From Microbacterium sp. BK668 (GTDB lineage Bacteria; Actinomycetota; Actinomycetes; Actinomycetales; Microbacteriaceae), in NCBI RefSeq assembly GCF_004362195.1, contig NZ_SNWG01000001.1, forward strand, positions 1,054,001 through 1,118,000: DNA of 64,000 nucleotides, in the 5' to 3' direction. Both the position numbers and the translations under genes were made by a program. The notes below the pieces were generated by a model. It searched no databases, was not told where the DNA came from, and saw only the letters and a list, made by a program, of their open reading frames with translations. Shown one piece after another: positions 8,899 to 17,834 of the stretch. The stretch's first letter is position 1, and every line of letters starts with the position of its first letter.

Positions 8899-9948
8899 AT
8901 GACCGACACGACGGTCGACCCAAGGGGAGTGCGGACGCGGGTGTCTGCGCCGACGCTCCACGATGTCGCCAGCGCAGCGGGGGTCTCCCTCGCGACGGCG
9001 TCGCGCGTGCTCAACGGCTCGACGCGCAAGGTCGCGGAGTCGTATCGCGAGCGGGTCGAGGCGGCCGCCGAGCAGCTCGGCTACACCGCCAACCTCTCGG
9101 CGCAGGCGACGGCCAAGGGGACGTCCGCCATCATCGCGCTGCTCGTCGCCGACATCGCCGACCCGCACTTCGGCCTCATGGCCTCGGGAGTCGCGCGGGG
9201 CGCGCACGAGGCGGGCCTGGTCGTCACGATCGCCGTGACCGAGCGGGATGCCGAGCGCGAGACGCGCATGGTGCGGGCGCTGCGCGGGCAGCGCCCGCGC
9301 GGGCTCATCCTCGCGGCTTCCCGCAGCACGGAGTCGTCATCGCCGGAGCTGCAGCACGAGCTGGATGCCATCGCCGCGGGAGGCGGACGCGTCGTCGCCC
9401 TCGGCCCCGGCGCGGGCGACGTGCGCACCGTGCTCATCGACAACATCGGGGGCGCGCGGGCGCTCGGCGCGGCCCTTGCCGCGCGTGGATACCGCACCGC
9501 CGTCATCCTCGGTGCGCTCGAGGGCGTGCGGACCTCGGACGACCGCATCGCGGGCTTCACCGAGGGCTTCGGGTCGGGCGGCGGGGTCGTCGAGCGCATC
9601 CACCGCGGCGCCTTCACACGCGATGCGGGGGAGAAGGGCATGCGAGAGGCCCTCTCGGAGGGGCTCGAGCCCGGCACCGTCGTGTTCGGCATCAGCGACA
9701 TCGTCGCGATCGGCGCCATGGCAGCCCTGCGGGAGGCGGGGCGCGATGTCGGCTCCGACATCGCCGTCGCCGGCTTCGACGACATCCCGACGGCGCGCGA
9801 CGTGACTCCCGCGCTCACGACGGTGAGGGTGCCGCTCGCGCACGTGGGCTACCTCACGGTGCGGGCAGCCGTCGACGAGACCTGGAAGCAGGCGCCCGAC
9901 AGCATCCGCCTCGAGGTGCTCGTCCGCGACAGCACGCCGAAGCGCTGA
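8899..9948 (+). CDS. LacI-family transcriptional regulator
   Basis: A 349-residue repressor with a 17-residue leader before the LacI helix-turn-helix (TLHDVASAAGVSLATASRVL at about 19-38), a hinge, and a sugar-binding-protein-like effector domain ending in IAVAGFDDIPTARDVTPALTTVRVP. It diverges from galE and converges on pgm with a 6-bp gap. By position it may control galE, but I see no clear paired operator in the 38-bp intergenic space, so its target is uncertain; a more distant sugar gene is possible. The mRNA is probably leaderless. Confidence 0.88.
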   Translation: MTDTTVDPRGVRTRVSAPTLHDVASAAGVSLATASRVLNGSTRKVAESYRERVEAAAEQLGYTANLSAQATAKGTSAIIALLVADIADPHFGLMASGVARGAHEAGLVVTIAVTERDAERETRMVRALRGQRPRGLILAASRSTESSSPELQHELDAIAAGGGRVVALGPGAGDVRTVLIDNIGGARALGAALAARGYRTAVILGALEGVRTSDDRIAGFTEGFGSGGGVVERIHRGAFTRDAGEKGMREALSEGLEPGTVVFGISDIVAIGAMAALREAGRDVGSDIAVAGFDDIPTARDVTPALTTVRVPLAHVGYLTVRAAVDETWKQAPDSIRLEVLVRDSTPKR

Positions 9949-9954
9949 CCTGCC

Positions 9955-11598
9955 CTACGCGCCGCCGAGCGCCGCCGAGACGACCGCACGGGCCTCCTCC
10001 TGCACCTCGGCGAGGTGCCCGGGTCCGCGGAGCGACTCGGCGTAGAGCTTGTAGACGTCCTCCGTGCCCGAGGGGCGCGCGGCGAACCAGGCGTGCTCGG
10101 TCTGCACCTTGAGTCCGCCGATCGCGGCGCCGTTGCCCGGCGCGTGCGACAGCTTCGCCGTGATCGGCTCGCCCGCGAGCTCGGTCGCGGTCACGGCCTC
10201 GGGCGCGAGCTTGCCGAGCTGGGCCTTCTGCGCGGGCGTGGCCGGCGCGTCGACGCGCTGGTACGCCGAGGCGCCGAACTCCGCCTCCAGTTCGGCGTAG
10301 CGCTGGGACGGCGTCTTGCCGGTCACGGCGAGGATCTCCGACGCGAGCAGGCACAGGAGGATGCCGTCCTTGTCCGTCGTCCAGACCGTCCCGTCCTTCC
10401 GGAGGAACGAGGCTCCGGCCGACTCCTCGCCGCCGAAGGCGACGGATCCGTCGAGGAGACCCGGGACGAACCACTTGAACCCGACCGGCACCTCGAGCAG
10501 CCGCCGCCCGAGCGCTTCCGCGACGCGATCGATGATCATCGACGACACGAGCGTCTTGCCGACCGCGGCGTCCGCCGGCCAGTTCGGCCGGTGCGAGTAG
10601 AGGTAGTCGATCGCGACGGCGAGGTAGTGGTTCGGGTTCATGAGGCCGGCGTCGGGTGTCACGATGCCGTGCCGGTCCGCGTCCGCGTCGTTCCCCGTGA
10701 GAACGTCGTACTCGTGCCGCTTCTCGACGAGGGAGGCCATCGCCGAGGGCGACGACGGATCCATCCGGATCTTCTCGTCCCAGTCGAGGGTCATGAACCT
10801 CCACGTCGGATCGACGTCGGGATTCACGACAGTGAGGTCGAGGCCGTAGACCTCGGCGATCAGCGCCCAGTACTCCACCGACGCACCGCCGAGGGGGTCG
10901 GCGCCGATGCGCACGCCCGCGCCGCGGATCGCCCCCACGTCGATGATGTTCTCGAGGTCGCGGACGTAGGCGTCGCGGAAGTCGTACTGGCCGAGGCTGT
11001 CGGCGTCGATGTCGGCGAAGGGCTTGCGCTGCACGTCGGCGAGGCCGCCCGCGATGAGGGCGTTCGCGCGGTCGGCGATCCAGCCGGTCGCGTCGGTGTC
11101 GGCGGGACCGCCGTTCGGCGGGTTGTACTTGAAGCCGCCGTCGCGCGGCGGGTTGTGCGACGGCGTGACGACGATGCCGTCCGCCCGGCCCGGGTCGTCC
11201 AGGGCGCGGTCGCGGTTGTAGGCCAGGATCGCGTGGCTGAGCGCCGGCGTGGGCACCCACGAGTCGCGCGCGTCCACCCGCACGTCGACGCCGTTGGCGA
11301 CGAGCACCTCGATGGCGCTGCGCTCGGCGGGCAGGGAGAGGCCGTGCGTGTCGCGGCCGAGGAACAGGGGTCCGGCGATGCCCTGAGCTCGGCGGTAGTC
11401 GACGATCGCCTGGGTCGTCGCGAGGATGTGGTCCTCGTTGAAGCTCGTGGAGAGCGAGGATCCGCGGTGACCGCTCGTGCCGAAGGCCACCCGCTGCTCG
11501 GGCACCGAGGCATCCGGCTTCCGGTCGTAGTACGCGGCGATCAGTTCGTCGATGTCGATGAGGTCGGATGCTTCGGCGGGCTGTCCTGCGCGGCTCAT
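9955..11598 (-). CDS. pgm: Phosphoglucomutase (alpha-D-glucose phosphate-specific)
   Basis: Interconverts glucose-1-phosphate and glucose-6-phosphate, linking the Leloir product to glycolysis and to UDP-glucose synthesis. The 547-residue length matches the enterobacterial Pgm type. Visible motifs in order: [11 protein letters not shown] near the N-terminus, the phosphoserine loop [11 protein letters not shown], the metal-binding loop [12 protein letters not shown], the sugar-binding [10 protein letters not shown], and the phosphate-binding [12 protein letters not shown]. The ATG overlaps the stop of the upstream flavodoxin-like gene by four bases, so the two are co-translated. Confidence 0.96.
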   Translation of the reverse strand: MSRAGQPAEASDLIDIDELIAAYYDRKPDASVPEQRVAFGTSGHRGSSLSTSFNEDHILATTQAIVDYRRAQGIAGPLFLGRDTHGLSLPAERSAIEVLVANGVDVRVDARDSWVPTPALSHAILAYNRDRALDDPGRADGIVVTPSHNPPRDGGFKYNPPNGGPADTDATGWIADRANALIAGGLADVQRKPFADIDADSLGQYDFRDAYVRDLENIIDVGAIRGAGVRIGADPLGGASVEYWALIAEVYGLDLTVVNPDVDPTWRFMTLDWDEKIRMDPSSPSAMASLVEKRHEYDVLTGNDADADRHGIVTPDAGLMNPNHYLAVAIDYLYSHRPNWPADAAVGKTLVSSMIIDRVAEALGRRLLEVPVGFKWFVPGLLDGSVAFGGEESAGASFLRKDGTVWTTDKDGILLCLLASEILAVTGKTPSQRYAELEAEFGASAYQRVDAPATPAQKAQLGKLAPEAVTATELAGEPITAKLSHAPGNGAAIGGLKVQTEHAWFAARPSGTEDVYKLYAESLRGPGHLAEVQEEARAVVSAALGGA

Positions 11599-12116
11599 GC
11601 GTCCAGTCTGTCACCGGCCAGGGCTGTCGCAACGCCTTGCGTCCATTCGCGGATGCGGTCCCAGTCGCGGTTGTCCCTCTCGTCCGGCGGAGTGTTGCGC
11701 ACCATGGCGGACTCCACGAAGTTGCCCGGGTGCTCCGGGAGCCGCCCGCCGAACACGACGTGCTCCCGCACTCCGAGCGACTCGGCGAGCTCCATGAGCG
11801 ACTTCGGCTCCTGCCAGGCCTCGTCCTTCTCGGCGTCTCCGCTGCCTCCCCCGACCGGCCCGGAGCTGAAGATCCAGAAGGGGATGGCGGCGAGCCGTTC
11901 GCGCTCGTGCTTGAGGAAGTGCTTCGCCTCGCGCCGCCATCGGCCCATGTAGACGGCGCTTCCGAGGACGACGGCGTCGTAGCCGCTCGCGGTCGCGTGT
12001 CCGGCCTCGGCGCAGTCCACCTCGTGTCCGTGCGACCGGAGCTCGGCCGCGATCGCCTCGGCGATCTCTTGCGTGGAGTGATGCTTCGTGGCGTACGCCA
12101 CCAGGATGTGTGTCAT
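11595..12116 (-). CDS. Flavodoxin-domain protein (HemG-like)
   Basis: A 173-residue single-domain flavodoxin. The FMN phosphate loop is [12 protein letters not shown] (8-19), followed by the flavodoxin core strands [14 protein letters not shown] and [10 protein letters not shown]. In length and motifs it resembles the menaquinone-dependent protoporphyrinogen oxidase (HemG/flavodoxin) group, but the sequence alone does not prove that activity, and actinobacteria usually use other enzymes for that step. A good GGAGG lies 9 nt before the ATG. Its stop overlaps the pgm start, so the two genes form a short operon with no obvious pathway link. Confidence 0.82.
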   Translation of the reverse strand: MTHILVAYATKHHSTQEIAEAIAAELRSHGHEVDCAEAGHATASGYDAVVLGSAVYMGRWRREAKHFLKHERERLAAIPFWIFSSGPVGGGSGDAEKDEAWQEPKSLMELAESLGVREHVVFGGRLPEHPGNFVESAMVRNTPPDERDNRDWDRIREWTQGVATALAGDRLDA

Positions 12117-12202
12117 GCGTTCAGCCTCCGCTTCCCGGTGATCGGCGGCAGAGGCTTAGGTCCCGTCGTCCGAAGCGCAACGGGCGGCATCGACGCGATG
12201 GC

Positions 12203-12208
12203 TAGGCT
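12203..12208 (+). promoter_or_regulatory. -10 box of leaderless pheA
   Basis: TAGGCT, six bases before the GTG at 12215. This spacing selects the second of two in-frame GTG codons as the start. Confidence 0.55.
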
Positions 12209-12214
12209 GTGACG

Positions 12215-13174
12215 GTGACATCCGCGCCCGACGCCGCAGGCCGCCGCACCTACAGCTTCCTGGGCCCCGCCGGAACGTTCACCGAAGCCGCGCTCGCGCA
12301 GGTGCCGGAGGCACGCGGACAGGACTGGCGCTCCGTCCGCAACGTCGGCGAGGCGCTGTCCGACGTCGTCGAGGGGCGCTCGCACTCGGCGATGATCGCG
12401 ATCGAGAACTCCGTCGACGGCGGGGTCTCGACGGCGCAGGACGCCCTCGCCACGATGCCGGGACTGCGCATCGTCGGGGAGTACCTGGTTCCCGTCGACT
12501 TCGTGCTCGTCGCCCGTCCGGGCACGCGGCTCGAGGACGTCTCGCTCGTCGCCGCGCACCCCGTGGCGTACGCCCAGTGCCTCCAGTGGCTCACCCGCAC
12601 GCTCCCGGCGCACGCGCACGTGCCCGCGTCGAGCAATGTCGCCAGCGCCATGGGCCTCCTCGACGGAACGAGCGACGCCGACGCCGCCATCGCCCCGCCC
12701 GGCATCCTCGAGCACCACGACCTGGAGCTCCTCGCCGAGCGGATCGGCGACAACCTCAACGCCGTCACCCGGTTCGTGCTGGTCTCGCGGCCGGTCTCGC
12801 TGCCGCCGCCCACCGGCGCCGACAAGACGTCGCTCATCGCCGAGCTGCCCGACGATCACCCCGGCGCGCTGCTGGAGATGCTCGAGCAGTTCGCGACCCG
12901 CGGGATCAACCTCTCGCTCCTCGCGTCGCGACCCATCGGCGATTCGCTCGGCCGCTACCGCTTCGTCATCGACGCCGACGGGCACATCCAGGACGAGCGG
13001 ATGGCCGACGCGCTGCTGGGCCTGCGCCGCTTCAGCCCCAAGGTCATCTTCCTCGGCTCGTATCCGCGCGCCGACCGTGCCATCGTCCGCTACCCGGATC
13101 GCTACTCCGACGACATCTTCATCGAGGCGCGGGACTGGCTCCGGGGGCTGCTCAGCGGGGAACCCGAGGACTGA
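12215..13174 (+). CDS. pheA: Prephenate dehydratase
   Basis: Converts prephenate to phenylpyruvate in phenylalanine synthesis. About 319 residues, the size of the stand-alone actinobacterial enzyme. The dehydratase domain starts at YSFLGPAGTFTEAAL, carries the IAIENSVDGGV segment and the catalytic TRF motif (Thr at about 185). A C-terminal ACT domain follows (SLIAELPDDHPGALLEML to LLASRPIGDSLGRYRF), the site of phenylalanine feedback inhibition in the family. The GTG at 12215 is chosen from the -10 spacing; a GTG six bases upstream would add two residues. The next gene begins three bases after its stop. Confidence 0.95.
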   Translation: MTSAPDAAGRRTYSFLGPAGTFTEAALAQVPEARGQDWRSVRNVGEALSDVVEGRSHSAMIAIENSVDGGVSTAQDALATMPGLRIVGEYLVPVDFVLVARPGTRLEDVSLVAAHPVAYAQCLQWLTRTLPAHAHVPASSNVASAMGLLDGTSDADAAIAPPGILEHHDLELLAERIGDNLNAVTRFVLVSRPVSLPPPTGADKTSLIAELPDDHPGALLEMLEQFATRGINLSLLASRPIGDSLGRYRFVIDADGHIQDERMADALLGLRRFSPKVIFLGSYPRADRAIVRYPDRYSDDIFIEARDWLRGLLSGEPED

Positions 13175-13177
13175 CGA

Positions 13178-14050
13178 GTGACCGAGGTGCTGCGCTACGC
13201 CGCCTTCGTCGATCCGCGGGTCCCGGGCGGTGGCAATCCGGCGGGTGTGGTCCCGGATGCCTCGTCCCTCTCCGACGCCGACATGCAGGCGATCGCGGCC
13301 GACGTGGGCTACTCGGAGACGGCGTTCCTCACCGGGCGCCGCGGCGATGCCCGCAGCATCCGCTATTTCTCCCCCATCGCGGAGGTGCCGTTCTGCGGCC
13401 ACGCGACCATCGCCACGGCCGTCGTGCTCGCCGAGCGAGAGGGGACGGGGCGCTTGCGCTTCGCGACACCGGTCGGGGAGGTGGTGATCGACACCTCCGA
13501 GGACGACGACGAATTCCCGGGTGACGCCGGGGGAATCCGGGCCTCGTTCACCAGCGTCGAGCCCGACGTGAGCGAGCTCGATCCCGCCGTCCTCGCCGAG
13601 CTGCTTCGCGTGCTCGGACTGACGGATGCCGACCTCGCCCCCGAGCACCCTCCGCGGCTGTCGTTCGCCGGGAACCGGCATCCCGTCCTCGTCCTCTCTG
13701 ACCAGGAGACGTTCGACGGGTTCACGTTCGACCCCGACGACGCCCGCGAGCTGATGGACCGGGAAGGGTGGGCCGGCACGATCACGGTCGCCCACCGTCT
13801 CGGCCCCGTCGAATGGGAGGCGCGGAACCCGTTTCCGGTCGGCGAGATCACGGAGGACCCTGCGACCGGTTCCGCCGCGGCGGCCTTCGGCGCGTATCTG
13901 CGATCGCTGGGCGCGGCGGGCGACGGATCGGTCGTCACGATCCGGCAGGGTCGCCATGTCGGACGACCGAGCCTGCTGCGCGTCGGGATCCCCGCCGCGG
14001 GCGGCATCACGGTCTCGGGAACCGCGTCGCCGATCGACAGCATCCGCTGA
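13178..14050 (+). CDS. PhzF-family isomerase-like protein
   Basis: A 290-residue protein of the PhzF / diaminopimelate-epimerase fold. The catalytic Glu47 lies in GYSETAF, FCGHATIATA is the conserved second loop, and DPATGSAAAAFGAYL begins the second lobe. PhzF itself isomerises a phenazine precursor, but most family members outside phenazine clusters are of unknown substrate and none of the other phz genes is here. It starts (GTG) three bases after pheA, so it is likely co-transcribed and could act on an aromatic-pathway metabolite; that is inference from position only. Confidence 0.85.
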   Translation: MTEVLRYAAFVDPRVPGGGNPAGVVPDASSLSDADMQAIAADVGYSETAFLTGRRGDARSIRYFSPIAEVPFCGHATIATAVVLAEREGTGRLRFATPVGEVVIDTSEDDDEFPGDAGGIRASFTSVEPDVSELDPAVLAELLRVLGLTDADLAPEHPPRLSFAGNRHPVLVLSDQETFDGFTFDPDDARELMDREGWAGTITVAHRLGPVEWEARNPFPVGEITEDPATGSAAAAFGAYLRSLGAAGDGSVVTIRQGRHVGRPSLLRVGIPAAGGITVSGTASPIDSIR

Positions 14051-14140
14051 CCGCCGGTCACCGGTGCGGGGCACACCGGGATCCGTGCGAATATGTCTGG
14101 GACGAAAACAAACTCCCTCGCCCTGAAACAAGGAGAGCGG

Positions 14141-15412
14141 ATGTCGCCCGACCTGTCGCACCGATTCCGGGAAGTCCCCCTCGAGCTGATCGCCCCCGAC
14201 GGCACGCGGGTCGCGGGCGAACCGGTCACCGTGGAGCAGACGCGCCACGCCTTCGGGTTCGGCAACATCGGCTTCGACTTCGTCGAGCTCCTCGGCGGAC
14301 CGGCCGCCACCGAGGGCGGAGCCGTGCGGGTGTTCGGCGGCGCGGAGGCCGACCGGGCCGTCCCGCTGCTGGACGCATGGCTCGACCTGTTCGACACCGT
14401 GACGCTTCCCTTCTACTGGCGCGGATTCGAGCCGCAGCCGGGGCGCCCCGACACCGCCCGGCTCCTCACGGCGGCTCGCTGGTTCGCCGATCGCGGAGTG
14501 CGGGTCAAGGGACATCCGCTCGTGTGGCACACGCTCGCCCCGCACTGGCTGCAGGAGCGGACGCATGCCGAGGTCGAGGCCACGATCCGCGATCGCATCG
14601 TGCGCGAGGTCACTTCCTTCGCCGGCGTCGTGGACCTCTGGGACGCGATCAACGAGGTCGTGATCCTCCCCGTCTTCACGGCGGAGGACAACGCCGTGAC
14701 GCGGCTGGCGCAGACGAAGGGGCGCGTCGGAATGGTCCGCCTGGCGTTCGAGACGGCTCGGGACGCGAATCCGTCGGCCCGGCTCGTGCTCAACGACTTC
14801 GACCTGAGCGAGGACTACGAGCGGCTCATCGAGGAGTGCCTCGACGCGGGCATCCGGATCGACGCACTGGGCCTGCAGACCCACATGCATCAGGGCTTCC
14901 GCGGCGAGGAGGGCATCGCGGACATCCTCGAGCGCTTCGCGCGCTTCGGACTCCCGCTGCAGCTGACCGAGACGACGCTCCTCTCCGGCGACCTCATGCC
15001 GCCCGAGATCATCGACCTCAACGACTACGTCGTCGACTCGTGGCCTTCCACCCCCGAGGGTGAGGCGCGGCAGGCCGACGAGCTCGTGCGTCACTACCGC
15101 ACGGTCGTCGCGCATCCCGCGGTGGAGTCGCTGACCTACTGGGGTCTCACCGACGAAGGCGCATGGCTCGGCGCTCCGTCCGGCCTCATCCGTGCCGACG
15201 GCTCACGCAAGCCCTCCTACGACGCGCTTCGCGACCTCGTCCGCGGGGAGTGGTGGCACGCTCCGCGCGCGCTGCGTCCCGGCGCGGACGGGCTCGTCCG
15301 CGTGCGCGGCTTCGCGGGGGACTACCGCGTCACGACGCCCCGCGGCTCGGCGGACTTCTCGATACCGGAGGCAGGCGACGGCGCCCCGCTCGTGGTGCGC
15401 CTCACGGCGTGA
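14141..15412 (+). CDS. GH10 endo-1,4-beta-xylanase, no signal peptide
   Basis: A 423-residue glycoside hydrolase family 10 protein. Acid/base Glu172 lies in DAINEV, nucleophile Glu277 in QLTETTL, and KGHPLVWH at 123-130 is the family hallmark. A short C-terminal tail after about 380 looks like a small beta-rich domain. I choose the ATG at 14141 because AGGAGAGCGG directly precedes it; an ATG 48 bases upstream has no ribosome site. Neither start gives a signal peptide or membrane segment, so the enzyme should act inside the cell on imported xylo-oligosaccharides or related glycosides. No xylan transporter is adjacent. Confidence 0.9.
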   Translation: MSPDLSHRFREVPLELIAPDGTRVAGEPVTVEQTRHAFGFGNIGFDFVELLGGPAATEGGAVRVFGGAEADRAVPLLDAWLDLFDTVTLPFYWRGFEPQPGRPDTARLLTAARWFADRGVRVKGHPLVWHTLAPHWLQERTHAEVEATIRDRIVREVTSFAGVVDLWDAINEVVILPVFTAEDNAVTRLAQTKGRVGMVRLAFETARDANPSARLVLNDFDLSEDYERLIEECLDAGIRIDALGLQTHMHQGFRGEEGIADILERFARFGLPLQLTETTLLSGDLMPPEIIDLNDYVVDSWPSTPEGEARQADELVRHYRTVVAHPAVESLTYWGLTDEGAWLGAPSGLIRADGSRKPSYDALRDLVRGEWWHAPRALRPGADGLVRVRGFAGDYRVTTPRGSADFSIPEAGDGAPLVVRLTA

Positions 15413-15464
15413 GCGCCCGGCGCGCGGGTCGCCTGCGCGCCGCGATGCCGGGTGCCCCGTACGA

Positions 15465-15535
15465 GATGACGGAGATGTGCGCGATGGCGGATGCCTCGGC
15501 CCCAGGCATCCGTCATCCTGCACATCTCCGTCATC
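15465..15535. terminator. Large nested palindrome between convergent genes
   Basis: Outer arms of 16 bp (15465-15480 with 15520-15535) are perfect. Inner arms of 13 bp (15484-15496 with 15504-15516) have one mismatch and a 7-nt loop. The two stems are separated by three bases on each side. It can fold into one long hairpin between the convergent xylanase and monooxygenase genes, so a terminator is the simplest reading. Confidence 0.65.
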
Positions 15536-15567
15536 GTGCACACGAGGAGCGGCCCCGATTCCGCCGG

Positions 15568-16617
15568 CTAGGCGGCGAGCAGCTCCAGCGTCTGCGTGCG
15601 GCCAGCCGCGGCATCCGTCCCCTCGCGGTCGTACGCGCCCGCGATCGGCGAGATCATGACCTCGTCGACCCCGTGGCGCGCGGCGAAGTCGGCGAGCTCG
15701 GCGCGGACGGAGTCGCCGGTTCCGACGAACCATCGCGCGCGGGCGCCGGCCATGATCTGTCCGCCGAGGGCGTCGAAGTCGGATGCCGCGGCCTGGGCCT
15801 GTTCGACGGTCTCCAGCGGCAGAAGCGGCTTGTTCTGGCGGAGCCGGGCCATCATCCGCAGCTGCGGCAGCGCGCGCTCCTGGGCCTCTTCGGCGGTCGG
15901 CGCGGCGATGACGTTCGCGGTGAGGAAGGTCACCGGCTGCGGGTACGACTCACTCGGCGCGAACTGACCACGGTAGAGCGCGAGCGCGCGGTCGAGGCCC
16001 TCGCCGGAGAAGTGGTTCGCGAAGACGTAGGGAAGTCCGAGCGACGCCGCCAGCTGTGCGGAGTAGTCGCTCGAGCCGAGCAGCCACACCTCGGGGGCGG
16101 TCGTGGCGGCGGGGGTCGCGTGGACGTCGTACGTCCCGCCCGAGGTGAACCGCACGGTGGCGCCGTCGGCTCCCACGAGCGAGATGATGTCGCGCACGTG
16201 CTCGGGGAAGCGCTCGACATCGCTCGTCGTGCCCGACATGCGCAGGAGCTGGGTGATCACGGGATCGCTGCCGGGCGCCCGCCCGATGCCGAGGTCGATC
16301 CGACCTGGTGCGAGCGCCTCGAGCGCCGCGAACTGCTCGGCGACCACGAGGGGCGAGTGGTTGGGAAGCATGACGCCGCCTGACCCCACGCGGATCCGGC
16401 TCGTCCGCGCGGCCGCCGCGGCGATCAGGACCGGCGGGGTCGTCGACGCGACGGCGGGCATGTTGTGGTGCTCGGCGAACCAGTAGCGCCGGTAGCCCAG
16501 GTCGTCGGCGCTCTGCGCGAGGGAGAGGGATGCCTCCACCGCCTGTGCGCTGGTCTGACCGGCCCTCACCGGCACGAGGTCGAGGACGGACAGGGCGGGT
16601 ACGGGCGCGGTGCTCAT
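15568..16617 (-). CDS. LLM-class flavin-dependent oxidoreductase
   Basis: A 349-residue luciferase-like monooxygenase of the stand-alone bacterial type. Features: N-terminal LSVLDLVPV, the YWFAEHHNMP segment at about 45-54 (typical of this subgroup), VGSGGVMLPNHSPLVVAEQFAAL, and GRIDLGIGRAPG. It should use reduced flavin and O2 to oxidise an unknown organic substrate. The ATG at 16617 is preferred over an in-frame TTG four codons upstream; neither has a strong ribosome site. The gene runs in the same direction as the LacI regulator that lies 55 bp upstream. Confidence 0.88.
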   Translation of the reverse strand: MSTAPVPALSVLDLVPVRAGQTSAQAVEASLSLAQSADDLGYRRYWFAEHHNMPAVASTTPPVLIAAAAARTSRIRVGSGGVMLPNHSPLVVAEQFAALEALAPGRIDLGIGRAPGSDPVITQLLRMSGTTSDVERFPEHVRDIISLVGADGATVRFTSGGTYDVHATPAATTAPEVWLLGSSDYSAQLAASLGLPYVFANHFSGEGLDRALALYRGQFAPSESYPQPVTFLTANVIAAPTAEEAQERALPQLRMMARLRQNKPLLPLETVEQAQAAASDFDALGGQIMAGARARWFVGTGDSVRAELADFAARHGVDEVMISPIAGAYDREGTDAAAGRTQTLELLAA

Positions 16618-16672
16618 CCCTGACGACAACGGGCCGCGGCATCCGTCGTATTCCGCGCCGCGCTCCTGGGGG

Positions 16673-17701
16673 TCAGGCCGACTCGCGCCAGACGACCGGG
16701 CAGTCCAGCACGCGCCCGCGGGTCTCGCGCTCCTCGCCTCGCAGCTGCCGCAGCACGAGCTCGGCGGCGGCGCGCCCGAGCTGGTCGGCAGGCTGATGCA
16801 CCGTCGACAGGGGCGGGTCGCATCGCAGCGCCCACGAGCTGTCGTCGAAGCCCACGACTCCCACGTCGACCGGCACCGAGCGTCCCGCCGCCTGCAGCGC
16901 GTCCATGGCCCCGGCGGCGACGGCGTCGCTGGAGGCGAAGATCCCGTCGACGTCGGGCGCCCGCTCGAGGAGTCGCCGCATGCCGGCCTGTCCGTCGGAG
17001 TACGAGTACAGGGGCACCGGCTGGACGAGCTCCGGGTCGAATCGATCGCCCAGGGCGTCGTTGAAGCCCGCGAGGCGATCCGAGCCCGAGTCGCGGTCCA
17101 GCGCGGCGGCGATCATGCCGATCCGCCGCCGTCCGGTCTCGACCAGTCGGCTGGAGATCTCTCGGGCGGCACCCCGATTGTCGATCGCGACGTAGGCGGC
17201 GTCTCCGATGTCTCCGGGGTGTCCGACGAAGGCCGCGGGAAGCCGCAGATCCGCGACGGCGCGCGTGATCGGATCGCCCTCGCGCGCAGAGACGATGATG
17301 ACCCCGTCGATCAGGCCGCCGCTCAGGTAGCGCGAGAGGCGCTCGATGTCGCGCGGCCCGTCCGCGATGAGACACGACAGCTGGTAGTCGGCCTCCGAGA
17401 GAGCGGCGTTGGCGCCGAGCAGGATCGAGCCGATGTTGGGATCCTCGACGAAGAGCGAGTGCGGTTCGTGAACGATGAGGCCGATCGCCTGCGAGCTCTG
17501 CATGACGAGGCTGCGGGCCGCCCGGTTGGGCACGAACCCCACTTTCGCGATGGCGGCCTCGATCGCCTCGCGCGCCTCCTCCGAGACGTACGGCTGGCCG
17601 TTCAGGACGCGGCTGACGGTGCCGCGCGAGACGCCCGCCTCGGTCGCGACGTCCTTCACGGTGGCGCGCCGTCGGCGATCCGTGCTTCCCACGCGGCCCA
17701 T
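16673..17701 (-). CDS. LacI-family regulator of the GH42 beta-galactoside operon
   Basis: A 342-residue repressor: helix-turn-helix TVKDVATEAGVSRGTVSRVL at about 14-33, hinge AARSLVMQSS, and an effector domain ending VGVVGFDDSSWALRCDPPLSTVHQP. The ATG at 17701 is used; upstream codons would run into the promoter region. It diverges from the GH42 operon, and three copies of a CTGTGCACGTTCACAG-like operator occupy the intergenic region, one overlapping this gene's own 5' end, so autoregulation plus control of the operon is very likely. A beta-galactoside inducer is inferred. Confidence 0.93.
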   Translation of the reverse strand: MGRVGSTDRRRRATVKDVATEAGVSRGTVSRVLNGQPYVSEEAREAIEAAIAKVGFVPNRAARSLVMQSSQAIGLIVHEPHSLFVEDPNIGSILLGANAALSEADYQLSCLIADGPRDIERLSRYLSGGLIDGVIIVSAREGDPITRAVADLRLPAAFVGHPGDIGDAAYVAIDNRGAAREISSRLVETGRRRIGMIAAALDRDSGSDRLAGFNDALGDRFDPELVQPVPLYSYSDGQAGMRRLLERAPDVDGIFASSDAVAAGAMDALQAAGRSVPVDVGVVGFDDSSWALRCDPPLSTVHQPADQLGRAAAELVLRQLRGEERETRGRVLDCPVVWRESA

Positions 17702-17704
17702 CGT

Positions 17705-17821
17705 ATGTGCACGCGCACACATCGCGAAACGATTGACATCCGCGCGTCGGCCGCCCTACTCTGTACACGTTCACAGAACCTCAGCGTCGAGATTCGCACG
17801 CCGGGCTGTGCACGTTCACAG
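17705..17821. promoter_or_regulatory. Operon promoter with three LacI-type operators
   Basis: Operators: 17761-17776 (CTGTACACGTTCACAG), 17806-17821 (CTGTGCACGTTCACAG), and a weaker copy matching 12 of 16 bases at 17705-17720. Plus-strand promoter: TTGACA at 17733-17738, 18-bp spacer, TACTCT at 17757-17762. The first strong operator overlaps the -10 box and the expected transcription start; the second lies 45 bp downstream, just before the ribosome site. Confidence 0.8.
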
Positions 17822-17834
17822 ACCTAGGGAGATC

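Noticed and set aside
13178..14050. Phenazine biosynthesis cluster
   Set aside because: Only a PhzF-like protein is present; no other phz genes are nearby and the family is widespread with unknown roles.
12113..15115. A 1000-residue open frame on the minus strand opposite pheA, the PhzF gene and the xylanase
   Set aside because: It spans three well-supported plus-strand genes, shows Arg/Glu/Asp/Val-rich low complexity and no domain.
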